A DNA stretch of 64,000 bases from Marinovum algicola (GCF_900109145.1 NZ_FNYY01000005.1:219479-283478), one strand, 5' to 3'. Positions 48,961-59,076 are shown, counted from the first letter of the stretch. Notes: generated from the sequence alone by a model not told the origin. Numbers and translations: made by a program.

Positions 48961-49794
48961 TCAGAACCCCAGCCGCCGCAAGGGGCCGATCACCCGGCGG
49001 AACAGGATCGGCGGCAGCATGTCCTGCAACAGTTCGAGCCGGCGCACTTCGCGGTCGGCCTGGTCATGGGTGCCGGGGCGGGGGCGGAACAGCGTGGTAT
49101 GGCTGCGTTTTGTGTGGTCCCAGGTGGCGGTGTAGTAATACAGCGCCAGCGACATGCGCGGCTCTCCGCGCGGGTGATTGACCGTTTCGGGATTGCCGTG
49201 CCAGGTGTCGGACCCGGTATTGAAACAACACATCCGGTTGTATTCCGGCACATAGCTTTCGACTTTCCGGCTCATGTCCTCGTTCCAGATTTCGAAGGAG
49301 CCGCCGTATTCGGCTTTCCAGTCCTTGTTCAGATAGATCAGGATATTCAGCCGCCGTTCCAGATTGAGCTTGGAATTGTGATTGAAGTCGGCATGGATAT
49401 CGAGATGCCCGCCGTTGGCCACCACATGCACCCCGCCGCCCGAGAAATAGGGGTCTGGGATCAGGCCGTTGATGCCGGTCAACTCTTCGAGATAGCGCAC
49501 GAAGGGGCGGGAGTTGAGGGCGTAGAACAGCTGTCGCGTATAGGGCGGCAGACGCTCGGGCAGGTAAGAGGTCTTGAGCTTTTCCTGCGGGCGATTGAAG
49601 CTGTCTTCGGCCTCGGGCAGGGTCTTGAGCTCGGCGATCACCCGGTCCAGCACCTCTTCGGGCAGAAAATCGGTAAAGCTGCCATGCGGATAGGGTTTGC
49701 GGGTGCGATAGCTCTCTGACGCCGCTTTGCCCGCGGCCTGCGCCGCCTTGGCATCAATGGACAATGTGTCTGGATCGATCGAAATGACAGCCAT
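48961..49794 (-). CDS. 2OG-Fe(II) oxygenase
   Basis: A 277-residue non-heme iron dioxygenase. The iron ligands are the HxD in GGHLDIHADFN and a distal His in TWHGNPETV, followed by the 2-oxoglutarate Arg in EPRMSLALYYY. Family members hydroxylate proline or other residues, and the substrate here is unknown. It stands alone, transcribed opposite the DUF5665 gene. Confidence 0.88.
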   Translation of the reverse strand: MAVISIDPDTLSIDAKAAQAAGKAASESYRTRKPYPHGSFTDFLPEEVLDRVIAELKTLPEAEDSFNRPQEKLKTSYLPERLPPYTRQLFYALNSRPFVRYLEELTGINGLIPDPYFSGGGVHVVANGGHLDIHADFNHNSKLNLERRLNILIYLNKDWKAEYGGSFEIWNEDMSRKVESYVPEYNRMCCFNTGSDTWHGNPETVNHPRGEPRMSLALYYYTATWDHTKRSHTTLFRPRPGTHDQADREVRRLELLQDMLPPILFRRVIGPLRRLGF

Positions 49795-49858
49795 GAAAAT
49801 ATCCTCGCAAACTTGCTGGTCCGACTAACAGGGGATTTGGGCAGAATTAAGGATCGGT

Positions 49859-50239
49859 TTACGGGGTTTCGGCAGAGGTATCGAAATCGATATGGATGTG
49901 ATTGCCGTCCGGGTCATGCAGGTTGATCTGGGTGACCGGGATGCCGGGCACCGGGTCGATGCTGTGGGCAATGCCCCGCTCGGTCAGCAACCTGGTGAAG
50001 CGGTCCATGCCCTGCGCCCGAAAGGCGAAATGCTCGAGGCCAAGATCATCACCAGGGTCGGGCGGTGCCGTCTTGCCGACGAGATGGACCACGGCCCGGT
50101 CGCCGAGGTAGAGCCAGGCGCCGGGAAAGGAAAAGGGCGGACGTTTGCCGGGATGCAGGCCGAGGATCTCGCCATACCAAGCGATCATCTCGTCGAGATT
50201 GGCGGTGCGGATGTTGACGTGATCAAAGGCGGTGAGCAT
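49859..50239 (-). CDS. VOC-family (glyoxalase-like) protein
   Basis: A 126-residue vicinal-oxygen-chelate fold protein. It starts LTAFDHVNIRTANLDEMIAWYGEILGL (key pattern DHVNI.T..L..M..WY...LGL) and ends DPDGNHIHIDF with the metal-binding Glu/His region. Typical functions are glyoxalase, dioxygenase or resistance to thiol antibiotics. Which one applies is not clear. The start is placed by the ATG before LTAFDH. Confidence 0.85.
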   Translation of the reverse strand: MLTAFDHVNIRTANLDEMIAWYGEILGLHPGKRPPFSFPGAWLYLGDRAVVHLVGKTAPPDPGDDLGLEHFAFRAQGMDRFTRLLTERGIAHSIDPVPGIPVTQINLHDPDGNHIHIDFDTSAETP

Positions 50240-50315
50240 GGCGGCGGGGCCCCTGTGCTGTTGCGGCTGCTGGTCTGGCTCACCATAGGCGCGGCACTGG
50301 GGGTTGCAAAGCGGA

Positions 50316-50337
50316 ACGGGGCCGAAACCGGCCCCGT
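50316..50337 (-). terminator. hairpin after the PLD-N microprotein gene
   Basis: ACGGGGCCG pairs with CGGCCCCGT over a 4-base loop, nine base pairs, 22 bases after the stop of the minus-strand gene at 50359. No T-run follows on the minus strand (TTCCGCTTTG), so it is a moderate terminator candidate. Confidence 0.5.
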
Positions 50338-50358
50338 GTGCGATCAATGGTCAGCCGT

Positions 50359-50544
50359 TCAGACGTGTGCGGCGCGGCCCTTGGGGCCGAACAGCAGCCA
50401 GGCGAGGAAGCCCAGCACCGGCAGGATCAGGATGACCAGCGTCCAGACCACCTTGGCGCCGGTCGACGCGGCGGACGTGAGGGTTTTGTAAATGGCGTAG
50501 AGGTCTGCAATCAGGATGATGAGACCAAAAATTCCATATTCCAT
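50359..50544 (-). CDS. PLD nuclease N-terminal-domain microprotein
   Basis: A 61-residue membrane peptide reading MEYGIFGLIILIADLYAIYK (helix one), a polar loop with STGAKVVW and a second helix TLVILILPVLGFLAWLLFGPKGRA. The final PVLGF.AW...GP is the mark of the PLDc_N (cardiolipin synthase N-terminal) family, here alone. It is probably a stress or envelope microprotein; function is unknown. Confidence 0.8.
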   Translation of the reverse strand: MEYGIFGLIILIADLYAIYKTLTSAASTGAKVVWTLVILILPVLGFLAWLLFGPKGRAAHV

Positions 50545-50717
50545 GGGATGTCTCCGGGGTTGTTGCTGTCTCGGTCGGTACGGGCAGGTAACGTCAACCA
50601 GTTCGAAATTGTTCCCGCAGGAGTTGGGCCGTCGGTGTGACCGAGGTAACAGCCGTCGTGCGCGGAATGTGGTATAATGATGCCTTGGGCCAGAAGGGCC
50701 CGGACATGGGGGGAGAG

Positions 50718-51005
50718 ATGTACGCACGTATCACGCCATACAAGATGAAACCCGGATCCCGCGAGGCGGCTACGGCCAAGATGAACGAGTTGAAGGCAGA
50801 GATTCTTGGCCTGCCCGGCATGCAGCATTTCATGAGCGCGATGAACGAGGACGGCAGCGGCTATATCGTGGCGACCGTGACCGACAAGGCGACCTCGGAG
50901 TCCAACGCGGAACGAGTCAAGGCGATCTGGGCGAATTTCGCCGAGTTCCTCGAAGAGATGCCGGTGCCGCAGGGCTTTGACGTGGTTGCGGAGTGGCGGC
51001 CATAG
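50718..51005 (+). CDS. small ABM-like protein
   Basis: A 95-residue protein starting YARITPYKMKPGSREAATAKM and containing LPGMQHFMSAMNEDGSGYIVATVTDKA. The alpha/beta pattern with LPGMQHF fits the dimeric ferredoxin-like ABM fold. The start at the ATG after GGGGGAGAG is used, with two upstream codons dropped. Function is unknown. It is convergent with uvrB. Confidence 0.75.
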   Translation: MYARITPYKMKPGSREAATAKMNELKAEILGLPGMQHFMSAMNEDGSGYIVATVTDKATSESNAERVKAIWANFAEFLEEMPVPQGFDVVAEWRP

Positions 51006-51034
51006 GGCAGGCAGTGCCGCCCGCCCCGCCAGGC

Positions 51035-53230
51035 CTACCGCTTGCGCCGTTGCACATTGCCGCCGCGTTGCCCAGGGCGACCGGCGGTGCTGCGCCCCTT
51101 CGACTTGACCGCCGCCTCTGACGCTTTCTCGACCGCCTGCTGGCGCGCCAGAGGGTCGTCGTGGACCGCGAGGTCGACCGCTTCGAGCCGCTTGATCTCG
51201 TCGCGCAGCCGCGCCGCCTCTTCGAACTCCAGGTTCTCGGCCGCCTTGCGCATGTCGGTCCTGAGCCCGTCGAGCACCGCCTGAAGGTTGGAGCCGGCCA
51301 GCCCCTGGTCGATGGTCGCGGTCACCCGGTTCATGTCGACATCGCCTTTGTAGAGCCCTTGCAGCACGTCCTCGACGTTCTTTTTCACCGTCTCGGGCGT
51401 TATGCCGTGTTCCTCGTTGTAGGCGATCTGCTTGGCACGACGGCGGTCGGTCTCGGTCAGCGCCCGCTCCATCGAGCCAGTGATCCGGTCGGCATACATG
51501 ATCACCCGGCCTTCGGCGTTGCGCGCGGCGCGGCCGATGGTCTGGATCAGCGAGGTTTCCGAGCGCAGAAAGCCCTCCTTGTCGGCGTCCAGAATGGCGA
51601 CTAGCCCGCATTCCGGGATGTCGAGCCCCTCGCGCAGCAGGTTGATGCCGATCAGAACGTCGAAGGCGCCGAGCCGCAGGTCGCGCAGGATCTCGATGCG
51701 TTCCAGCGTGTCGATGTCGGAATGCATGTAGCGCACCTTGATGCCCTGTTCATGCATGTATTCCGTCAGATCCTCGGCCATGCGCTTGGTCAGCGTGGTG
51801 CAGAGCGTGCGGAAGCCGTCCGCCGTGACCTTGCGCACCTCGTCGAGCAGGTCGTCGACCTGCATCTCGACCGGCCGGATCTCGACCTGCGGATCAAGCA
51901 GGCCGGTGGGGCGGATCACCTGTTCGGTAAAGACGCCGCCGGTCTGCTCCAGCTCCCAGGCGGCGGGGGTCGCGCTGACAAAGACCGACTGCGGCCGCAT
52001 CGCATCCCATTCCTCGAACTTCAGCGGCCGGTTGTCCATGCAGGACGGCAGGCGGAAGCCGTGTTCGGCGAGCGTGAACTTGCGCCGATAGTCGCCCCGG
52101 TACATGCCGCCGATCTGCGGCACGCTGACGTGGCTTTCATCGGCAAACACAATCGCGTTGTCCGGGATGAATTCAAACAGGGTGGGGGGCGGCTCGCCCG
52201 GCGCGCGGCCGGTCAGATAGCGCGAGTAGTTCTCGATGCCGTTGCAGACGCCGGTGGCTTCCAGCATTTCCAGATCGAAGTTGGTGCGCTGCTCCAGCCG
52301 CTGTGCCTCGAGCAGCTTGCCTTCGCCGACCAGCTGATCGAGCCGCATCCGCAGCTCTTTCTTGATGCCGATGATCGCCTGCTGCATCGTCGGGCGCGGG
52401 GTGACGTAGTGGCTGTTGGCGTAGATGCGGATCTGGTCGAACGTATCGGTCTTTTCGCCGGTCAGGGGATCGAATTCGGTGATCGCCTCCAGTTCCTCGC
52501 CAAAGAATGACAGCCGCCAGGCTCGGGTGTCGAGGTGCGCCGGCCAGACCTCGAGCACATCGCCGCGCACCCGAAAGGAGCCTCGCGCAAACCCGGCGTC
52601 GTTGCGGCGATATTGCTGCGCCACCAGGTCGGCCATGATCTCGCGTTGATTGTAGTCGTGCCCAGCCTTGAGATCCTGGGTCATGGCGCCATAGGTCTCG
52701 ACCGAACCAATGCCGTAGATGCAGCTCACCGAGGCGACGATGATCACGTCGTCGCGTTCCAGAAGCGCCCGCGTGGCCGAGTGGCGCATCCGGTCGATCT
52801 GTTCGTTGATCTGGCTTTCCTTCTCGATATAGGTGTCGGACCGGGCGACATAGGCCTCGGGCTGGTAGTAATCGTAATAGCTGACGAAATATTCGACCGC
52901 ATTTTCGGGGAAGAACCCCTTGAACTCGCCATAAAGCTGGGCCGCCAGCGTCTTGTTGGGGGCCAGGATGATCGCCGGGCGCTGGGTCTCTTCGATGACC
53001 TTGGCCATGGTAAAGGTCTTGCCGGTGCCGGTCGCGCCCAGCAGCACCTGATCCCGGTCGCCGTCGCGCAGCCCCTGGCTCAACTCGACAATGGCGGTGG
53101 GCTGGTCGCCGGCCGGATCGAATTCGGTGTTCATCACGAAGGTCTTGCCGCCTTCGAGCTTGTCGCGCGTCTTGAAGTCGGGGGCCGGCGCGCTGAGGAT
53201 CGGCATCGCTTCGGGCGAGTTGTTGTACAT
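51035..53230 (-). CDS. uvrB: excinuclease ABC subunit B
   Basis: A 731-residue UvrB, the damage-verifying helicase of nucleotide excision repair. Walker A is [10 protein letters not shown], the beta-hairpin carries [11 protein letters not shown], followed by DES in FADESHVSV, helicase motifs V and VI ([21 protein letters not shown]) and a C-terminal UVR domain. Start before YNNSPEAMP is supported by AAGGAGCC upstream. No GAAC-N7-GAAC SOS box was found in the 540 bases ahead of it. Confidence 0.96.
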   Translation of the reverse strand: MYNNSPEAMPILSAPAPDFKTRDKLEGGKTFVMNTEFDPAGDQPTAIVELSQGLRDGDRDQVLLGATGTGKTFTMAKVIEETQRPAIILAPNKTLAAQLYGEFKGFFPENAVEYFVSYYDYYQPEAYVARSDTYIEKESQINEQIDRMRHSATRALLERDDVIIVASVSCIYGIGSVETYGAMTQDLKAGHDYNQREIMADLVAQQYRRNDAGFARGSFRVRGDVLEVWPAHLDTRAWRLSFFGEELEAITEFDPLTGEKTDTFDQIRIYANSHYVTPRPTMQQAIIGIKKELRMRLDQLVGEGKLLEAQRLEQRTNFDLEMLEATGVCNGIENYSRYLTGRAPGEPPPTLFEFIPDNAIVFADESHVSVPQIGGMYRGDYRRKFTLAEHGFRLPSCMDNRPLKFEEWDAMRPQSVFVSATPAAWELEQTGGVFTEQVIRPTGLLDPQVEIRPVEMQVDDLLDEVRKVTADGFRTLCTTLTKRMAEDLTEYMHEQGIKVRYMHSDIDTLERIEILRDLRLGAFDVLIGINLLREGLDIPECGLVAILDADKEGFLRSETSLIQTIGRAARNAEGRVIMYADRITGSMERALTETDRRRAKQIAYNEEHGITPETVKKNVEDVLQGLYKGDVDMNRVTATIDQGLAGSNLQAVLDGLRTDMRKAAENLEFEEAARLRDEIKRLEAVDLAVHDDPLARQQAVEKASEAAVKSKGRSTAGRPGQRGGNVQRRKR

Positions 53231-53770
53231 GGCTAGGGCTCCTTGCCCGCTAAATGTGCGACCTTGCCCGGCCAATGCAAGACCTGCTCCGCGCGCTGTT
53301 GGCGGAGCGGCCGGAAATTGTTAGACGAGAACGGCGGAGATCCGCGGCCGATTCTCGTCCGACCGGATACGCGAAATCACGTCAAAGCAGTTTGATATTG
53401 CTCGGATTTTTAGTCTAACGAAATTTGTTGTCAGCGGTCGGCCTGAGTTGTCTCAGCGATTCCATGGGTTTACGGAGACACTGCACAGTCCTGTGTCGGC
53501 GTGATGAATTTTGCGCCGGCAAAAATCGTTGCCAAGCCCGTTTCGGCGATTGTACCCTGAAATGGCAAGCAGCAGGCTTGGCTGTCGAATGTGTTGCACC
53601 TACCCACCCCTCGCTCCCCGCGACACGAACGACAGCCAAGCTGTGCTTGGCCGCCAATCCGAACAATCAGGATCGAGCCGCTGGCAGGGGCGATGCCTTT
53701 CGGGCAGTCTATACGCTTGAAACGGGGCGCGGAATTGCCGATAACCGGCGAAACACCCGGAGGCACATCC
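53231..53770. other. 540-bp gap upstream of uvrB and the complex I accessory gene
   Basis: No credible gene. GACGAGAA at 53324-53331 with TTCTCGTC at 53352-53359 forms a hairpin with a GC extension (12 pairs, one bulge). The rest includes AT-rich patches near 53392-53425 that could hold promoters for the divergent genes. Several short frames exist but lack starts, ribosome-binding sites or family patterns. Confidence 0.5.
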
Positions 53771-54082
53771 ATGCGCGCACGAATTTACCAACCGGCCCGG
53801 AACGCGATGCAATCGGGCGTGGCCAAGACCCGTCAATGGGTTCTGGAATTTGCGCCGTCCTCGCCGCGCGAGGTCGATCCGCTGATGGGCTGGACCTCGT
53901 CCGAGGATACCCAGGCGCAGGTGCGGCTGAAATTCGACAGCAAGGAAGCGGCGTTGGAATATGCCCGCGACCACGGCATCGAAACCACGGTGATCGACCC
54001 CAAGCGGCGCCAGCCCAACATCCGCCCGCGCGGCTATGCCGAGAATTTCGCGGTCAACCGCCGCGGCCCCTGGACTCATTGA
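53771..54082 (+). CDS. NADH dehydrogenase complex I accessory protein (NDUFS4 family)
   Basis: A 103-residue protein starting [28 protein letters not shown] (pattern ARIY.P...AMQSG...T..W.LEF) with GW..SEDT..QV.L.F.S...AL.YA...GI and a final [12 protein letters not shown]. This matches the ETC_C1_NDUFA4/NDUFS4 family, which in alphaproteobacteria and mitochondria assembles the N module of complex I. It is soluble, on the matrix/cytoplasmic side. It stands alone. Confidence 0.92.
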   Translation: MRARIYQPARNAMQSGVAKTRQWVLEFAPSSPREVDPLMGWTSSEDTQAQVRLKFDSKEAALEYARDHGIETTVIDPKRRQPNIRPRGYAENFAVNRRGPWTH

Positions 54083-54127
54083 GCCTGTAAGAGACATCTG
54101 AGTTTTTCCCGGGCTCTGCATAAAGGG

Positions 54128-54151
54128 CGCCCCGCCGGCCGCAGCGGGGCG
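54128..54151 (+). terminator. hairpin after the NDUFS4-family gene
   Basis: CGCCCCGC at 54128-54135 pairs with GCGGGGCG at 54144-54151 over an 8-nt loop, 46 bases after the stop. It has no T-run after it. A terminator or stability role is inferred. Confidence 0.45.
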
Positions 54152-54345
54152 GGCGAAACAGGTGCCGGGACCGTCCGGATCGGACAATCCCGCCTTTCGC
54201 TCACCGCAGTTCGGGGATGCGCTCGCACCGCGCCTGATGCGCTGCGGCCGGAGGCGGCGCCTTGGATGCGGACCTATACTTTAGAGAGCCGCATCTGCTC
54301 GAATGCGCAAATGAGCCAGCGGATTGGGTGTCATAGTATGCACCT

Positions 54346-56817
54346 ATGACCCCACATTGTTCCTTCTCCCAAATTCGCTGGCGCTCGCTCGTCGTTGCAA
54401 CATTGGCCAGCCTGATGCTGCTTGCTTCGATTGCCGCGCTGATCACGCTGTACGTGCGCGAGCACGAACAGTCGCATGACTTCAATGCCGAGGCGCTGGC
54501 ATACGGCGAACTCATGGCCACCCGGTCGGCCATCGAATCCGCGCTCTACAAGCGCCTCAGCTTGCCTATCGCGCTCAAGGCCTTCGTCAAGTCGCACCCG
54601 GATTTCACCGCAGCGGATTTCGAAAGCTTCGCCCAAGGCCTCACCGATTCCGTGCCCGGCGTCATGAGCCTTCAGCTCGCGCCCGATGCCGTCGTCACCT
54701 ATCTCACCGATATCGAACGCAACCGGGCCGCGATTGGCCATGATCTGATCGCCGACGAGGCCCGCCGGCCCGCCGTGCTGCGGGCCATCGAAAACCGCAA
54801 GTTCATCGTGGCCGGACCGCTGACGCTCAAGCAGGGCGGCCGGGCAATCATCGCCCGCTTGCCGATCTTTATCGAAGGCTTCAAGAGCCGGACCGGCTTT
54901 GACGAGTTCTGGGGGTTTGCCACGATACTGATCGATGTCGATGCCCTGTTCTCCGAGGCGGGGATGGCAGAGATCGACCACCGGGTGAAACTCGCGATCC
55001 GCGGCGTCGACGGCCTCGGGGCCGAGGGGGCCGTGATCGTCGGCGATGCCGGTGTCTTCGACACGGCAACCACCTATGCCGAGGTCATCCTGCCCAATGG
55101 AAGCTGGCAATTGGCGGCGGCGCCGAACCAGGAAGCCTTTGCCCACGATCACTCCGGGCTCTACCTTGCCGCCGCCTTGGGCTCGATCTTCTTCGTGACC
55201 TTGACCTGGGTGCTGGTCTACCGCCAGGGCAGCCGCGAGCTTCTGAATGCGAAGGAACAGGCCGAAGCCGCGAGCAAGCTCAAATCCGACTTCATTGCCG
55301 TGATGAGCCACGAGATGCGGACGCCGCTGAACGGCATCCTTGGCGCCGTTGACCTGCTGCGCAGCACCGCCCTCACAAGCGAGCAGTCGAAATATGCCCA
55401 TACCGCCAGCACCGCAGGTGAACATCTGCTGCGCCAGATCAATGACGTGCTCGACGTCAGCCGGGCGGAAACCGGCACGCTGCGGATCGAAAGCAGTGCG
55501 ATCGACATTCGCGATATCGTGAGCAGCGCCCTGCTGGTGACGAGCTCGGCGGCCGAGGCCAAGAGCCTGACGATCGAGAGCAAGCTGTCGCTTCCCGACC
55601 ATGCCGTTCTGGGCGATCCGCATCGCATCCGGCAAGTTCTCGTCAACCTGATCGGCAATGCGGTGAAATTCACGGACGCCGGAAGGATCACCGTGCAGGC
55701 CACCACCCGCACCAATGCCAAAGGCATGGCCGAGGTCGAGTTCAGCGTCGTCGACACCGGCATCGGGATTTCCCGCGACCAACAGGCGATCGTGTTTGAC
55801 GATTTCGTCACGCTTGAAACCGGCTATGCCCGCAATTCCGATGGCTCCGGCCTTGGCCTGGCAATCTCGCGGCGCATCGTCAATGCGATGGGTGGTGACA
55901 TCGGGGTCGAAAGCGCGCTTGGCGTCGGCAGCCGGTTCTGGTTCACGATCCCGCTGCGCCGGGCCGAGGAAACGCCCACAGCCAAGCCGGACGCGACGGG
56001 CACCCCGCATCCCCATGACGGCACCAACCCTCCGGCGATGGCCGCTGTCGTCCCACTCGAGATCCTTCTGGTGGAGGACAATGAAACCAACCGCATGGTC
56101 GCGCGTGAGCTGCTTGGTCTCGCTGGTCATGTCGTCAAGGAAGCCCGCGATGGTCAGGTAGGCGTCGACATGGCGCTGGAGCGGAAGTTCGACCTGATCC
56201 TGATGGATGTCAGCATGCCAAGAAAGGACGGCATTCAGGCCACCCAGGACATCCGTGAGTTGGAGGGGCCCAACCGCGAAACGCCGATTGTCGGGCTGAC
56301 CGCGCATGCCATGCCGGGCGAGCGGGCCCGGTTCCGCGCCGCCGGCATGAATGTCTGCCTGTCCAAGCCGATCCGGGTGCACCAGCTGCACGAGGCGGTC
56401 GCGCAGAACCAGATCGCCCCGTCTGCGCGTGCGGCCGCCGAGCGGACAGCCCCGCAGCAGGCCGTCGATTTCCAAGTGCTGGACGATCTCGCGAACGTGC
56501 TGCCGGCGGCGGCGTTCAAATCCACGCTCGAGCGGGTCTGCGCCGAGATTGAGGAATCGATCCCGACCCTGATCGAACGCGGCCGGAACGGCGACTCCGA
56601 CGCTCTGGGGCGGCAGGCGCATCGGCTCGCCGGCTCGGCCGCGCTGATTGGCGCCACACAACTTCGGGGGCTGCTCGCCGAAATCGAGGTGTCGGCCAAG
56701 ACCGGCGGCGAGAAACTGGCCGAGATCGCGGAAAGCCGCCTTGTCGCGGTGGCCGGCGAAACCGCCGAGATCCTGTCGCGCCGCGCGGCGGCCCCGACCG
56801 CCGCCGTGCGCCCGTGA
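54346..56817 (+). CDS. CHASE-domain hybrid histidine kinase with receiver and Hpt domains
   Basis: An 823-residue hybrid kinase. A transmembrane helix (residues about 13-37) is followed by a periplasmic CHASE domain whose QLAPDAVV..YL..IERN and GPLTLKQGG patterns are typical, then a second helix near 262-288. The kinase core has H322 in SHEMRTPLNG, an N-box LIGNAVKFTD, G1 VVDTGIGIS and G2 GSGLGLAI. The receiver Asp is D621 in LILMDVSMP, and the Hpt His is H759 in RQAHRLAGS. CHASE domains sense small extracellular molecules. No downstream response regulator is next to it. A strong terminator follows. Confidence 0.93.
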   Translation: MTPHCSFSQIRWRSLVVATLASLMLLASIAALITLYVREHEQSHDFNAEALAYGELMATRSAIESALYKRLSLPIALKAFVKSHPDFTAADFESFAQGLTDSVPGVMSLQLAPDAVVTYLTDIERNRAAIGHDLIADEARRPAVLRAIENRKFIVAGPLTLKQGGRAIIARLPIFIEGFKSRTGFDEFWGFATILIDVDALFSEAGMAEIDHRVKLAIRGVDGLGAEGAVIVGDAGVFDTATTYAEVILPNGSWQLAAAPNQEAFAHDHSGLYLAAALGSIFFVTLTWVLVYRQGSRELLNAKEQAEAASKLKSDFIAVMSHEMRTPLNGILGAVDLLRSTALTSEQSKYAHTASTAGEHLLRQINDVLDVSRAETGTLRIESSAIDIRDIVSSALLVTSSAAEAKSLTIESKLSLPDHAVLGDPHRIRQVLVNLIGNAVKFTDAGRITVQATTRTNAKGMAEVEFSVVDTGIGISRDQQAIVFDDFVTLETGYARNSDGSGLGLAISRRIVNAMGGDIGVESALGVGSRFWFTIPLRRAEETPTAKPDATGTPHPHDGTNPPAMAAVVPLEILLVEDNETNRMVARELLGLAGHVVKEARDGQVGVDMALERKFDLILMDVSMPRKDGIQATQDIRELEGPNRETPIVGLTAHAMPGERARFRAAGMNVCLSKPIRVHQLHEAVAQNQIAPSARAAAERTAPQQAVDFQVLDDLANVLPAAAFKSTLERVCAEIEESIPTLIERGRNGDSDALGRQAHRLAGSAALIGATQLRGLLAEIEVSAKTGGEKLAEIAESRLVAVAGETAEILSRRAAAPTAAVRP

Positions 56818-56898
56818 TCGAGGGCGTGCTCCATCGGCAGGCGGGCGCTCTCACCGACAGGTCGAAACCGGCCTGATCGCGCCCGACCGCCGCAGAGA

Positions 56899-56922
56899 GA
56901 CAGCCCGCCCCGGCGGGCTGTC
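56899..56922 (+). terminator. terminator of the hybrid histidine kinase gene
   Basis: GACAGCCCGCC pairs perfectly with GGCGGGCTGTC over a 2-nt loop, an 11-bp stem, followed by TTGGCATGTTTGG. The stem is 82 bases past the stop. It is one of the clearest stems in the window. Confidence 0.7.
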
Positions 56923-57100
56923 TTGGCATGTTTGGGGCAGATCGCGGGGGGCGTCCCGACTTTCCGGGGATTTCCGCTCGCATTTTCCCGCTGTCCCAAA
57001 TAACCCTCGCAAGCAAGCGTGTGACGTGAGCCGATTTAGGACGCTATGGCCCGGATCGCCCGCGTCGCGACCGATCAATTCCCGGCAGGAGCCGCCCCTG

Positions 57101-58036
57101 ATGACCATCACCCATCTCGTCACCCATTCCGGCGGCTTTCATGCCGACGAGCTTCTGTCCACCGTCGTGCTTGGCCGCCTGTTTCCCGAGGCGCGGCTGG
57201 TGCGGTCGCGCGATGCCGGTTGGATCACACCCGGGGCGGGCCGAATCATCTATGACGTGGGCCGGGTCTATGACCCAGAGGCGCGGGTCTTCGATCACCA
57301 CCAGAAGCCGGTTCCGCTGCGCGAAGATGGCCAACCCTACAGCTCATTCGGGCTGATCTGGCAACATTACGGCCGCGACTACCTGCGCGCCTGCGAGGTG
57401 CCGGAGGCCGATATCGAGGACATTCACCAGAGCTTTGACCGGAGTTTTGTCCTGCCGGTCGACCTGATGGATAATGGCGCGCTGGAGCCTTCGGTCGCCG
57501 GGCCGCTGGCCGGGATGACGCTGCCGGTGCTGCTGGAGACGCTGAAGCCGGTGTTTGACGCCCGCGGCGAGGATGCCGACGACCGCGCCTTTGCCGAAGC
57601 GCTGCCGGTCGCCCGCGCCTTTGTCGAGGCGGCGATCCGCGGCAAGGCGGCCAAGCGCCGGGCCGAGGCGCTGGTGATGCAGGCCATCGCCGCGGCCGGC
57701 GCCGGGCGCGTGCTTGAGCTGCCCATGGGGATGCCGTTCCGGTCCGCGATAGAGAAGGCAGGGGCCGATCACCTGCTGTTCGTGGTGCATCCGCGCGGCG
57801 ATGACTGGGCGATGACCACGATTCGAAAGTCCGGTGACAGTTTCGAGAGCCGCGCCGATCTTCCGGCGGCCTGGGCCGGCCTGACCGATGCGGCGCTGGA
57901 GACCGCAAGCGGCGTCACCGGCGCCAGGTTCTGCCACAACGCCCGCTTCATTGCCGTGGCCGCCACCCGGGAGGCGGTGCTGGCGATGGCGGATCTGGCG
58001 GTCGCCGCGGCGATCGAGACCGAGAGCGTTGGTTGA
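57101..58036 (+). CDS. MYG1-family exonuclease
   Basis: A 311-residue DHH-like protein of the MYG1 family. The metal motifs are HSGGFHADE near the N-terminus, RDAGWITPGAGRIIYDVGRVYDP and FDHHQKP, the DHH-like triad. A C-terminal VVHPRGDDWAMTTI follows. In eukaryotes MYG1 is a 3'-5' RNA exonuclease; a bacterial role is inferred from homology. Its last four bases overlap the TTG start of the GNAT gene, so the pair is probably cotranslated. Confidence 0.88.
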   Translation: MTITHLVTHSGGFHADELLSTVVLGRLFPEARLVRSRDAGWITPGAGRIIYDVGRVYDPEARVFDHHQKPVPLREDGQPYSSFGLIWQHYGRDYLRACEVPEADIEDIHQSFDRSFVLPVDLMDNGALEPSVAGPLAGMTLPVLLETLKPVFDARGEDADDRAFAEALPVARAFVEAAIRGKAAKRRAEALVMQAIAAAGAGRVLELPMGMPFRSAIEKAGADHLLFVVHPRGDDWAMTTIRKSGDSFESRADLPAAWAGLTDAALETASGVTGARFCHNARFIAVAATREAVLAMADLAVAAAIETESVG

Positions 58037-58506
58037 TCCTGCACGGCGACATCACGGTTGGCGCCGCCAAGGCGGAGGAGGCGGATGTCGCGGCCTTGCT
58101 GATGCGGCATCATGCGATGATGCGGGCACAAAGCCCGGAAGAGAGCTGCCATGTGCAGACCCTGACCGAATTGACCCGCGATGCGGCGCAGGTTCTTGCC
58201 TGCCGGCGCGGCGGGCTGCTTCTGGGGGTGGGAGCCTTCAAGCCGCTGGATGCCGCTCATGCCGAGCTCAAATCCATGCATGTCATTTCCGAGGCGCGCG
58301 GGCAGGGCGCCGGCCGCGCACTGCTGTTGGCGCTGCTCGAGGCGGCGCGCCAGGCGGGTCATCGGCGGATCAGCCTCGAGACCGGCAGCGCACCGGAATT
58401 TACCGCCGCCCGTGGGCTTTATGCCGCCCAGGGTTTCACGCCATGCCCGCCGTTCGGCGGTTATGTCGACGATCCCCTCAGCCTTTACATGACGCGGGCG
58501 CTGTAG
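58033..58506 (+). CDS. GNAT-family N-acetyltransferase
   Basis: A 157-residue acetyltransferase with a TTG start that overlaps the TGA of the MYG1 gene (TTGA). It has ELKSMHVISEARGQGAGRALLLALLEAA (the acetyl-CoA loop R-G-x-G-x-G/A in ARGQGAGRALL) and a C-terminal ARGLYAAQGFTPC. The substrate is unknown. The operon-like overlap with MYG1 links the two genes. Confidence 0.88.
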   Translation: MILHGDITVGAAKAEEADVAALLMRHHAMMRAQSPEESCHVQTLTELTRDAAQVLACRRGGLLLGVGAFKPLDAAHAELKSMHVISEARGQGAGRALLLALLEAARQAGHRRISLETGSAPEFTAARGLYAAQGFTPCPPFGGYVDDPLSLYMTRAL

Positions 58507-58560
58507 CGGCCCGTCGGCTCTTGCCCCGCAGGCGAAGTTCCGGCAGATACGGGGGGCAGC

Positions 58561-58637
58561 GGTCCCTTAGCTCAACTGGATAGAGCAGCTGACTTCTAAT
58601 CAGCAGGTTGAGGGTTCGAGTCCTTCAGGGATCGCCA
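58561..58637 (+). tRNA. tRNA-Arg (anticodon TCT)
   Basis: A 77-nt tRNA. The acceptor GGTCCCT pairs with AGGGATC (one G-T), the D arm is GCTC..AAC..GAGC, the anticodon stem CTGA/TCAG encloses CTTCTAA with anticodon TCT, and the T arm is GAGGG-TTCGAGT-CCTTC. The CCA is encoded. tRNA-Arg genes are common integration sites, and mobile DNA begins within 500 bases downstream. Confidence 0.96.
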
Positions 58638-59076
58638 TTTATTGCCCATGTTGCCAACTAACGAAAAGTGTGCGCAAAAGGCGGGTTTTTCGTGCGCACC
58701 CTTGTCAAGAGCAAGTTTTCCTTAGGGCAGAGGTTACTCGCAAGCCCAAGGCGGAGCATGATTTCTCCGATGAAATACAGGACGTTCGCGAAGTTTAGCA
58801 TCGCATGGCTGTCGAGGAACGCGACTTGCGATGGTAAGGTGTCCTGACGGGTTCGTTTTCGGTGAGTGTGTAGGGTGCCGGTAGCAGAGCGGTTCTGCAA
58901 AATTTCGGTGGCCGTTCCGTAGAAAGCGGCCGAGGCGGTGTGGAGGCTCGCTGCCGGGGACGGCCTGCCTTGAGTTACCCTAAGACGCAGTTTAGCGAAA
59001 TGATCGCTCACTGCTGCGGAGGCTCACTCGACCTTCGTCATGAGCCAACTTTGAGCTGAAGAGAGAGACAAATTTG
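58638..59076. other. 439-bp gap between tRNA-Arg and the IS1595 element
   Basis: No confident gene. GTGCGCA at 58672-58678 or so pairs with TGCGCAC about 16 bases on, around an internal GGCGGGTTTTT, which could terminate the tRNA transcript. A minus-strand frame of 117 codons (58658-59011) has no family pattern. The last bases, GAGAGAGA at 59061-59068, may be the displaced ribosome-binding site of the HEPN-like gene now beyond the IS. No tRNA 3' duplicate or integrase was seen. Confidence 0.45.

Noticed and set aside
53231..53770. SOS box upstream of uvrB
   Set aside because: I looked for the alphaproteobacterial GAAC-N7-GAAC site and found only a single GAAC, so I do not claim LexA control.
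53425..54090. Longer upstream frame joined to the complex I accessory gene
   Set aside because: It runs in a different frame and has low-complexity composition; the family N-terminus starts at the ATG at 53771.
54331..56661. Long open frame antisense to the hybrid histidine kinase
   Set aside because: It lies entirely opposite a gene with full kinase, receiver and Hpt motifs and has none itself.
58658..59011. Minus-strand frame after tRNA-Arg
   Set aside because: A 117-codon frame with no good ribosome-binding site or family pattern. Kept only as a possibility in the gap entry.
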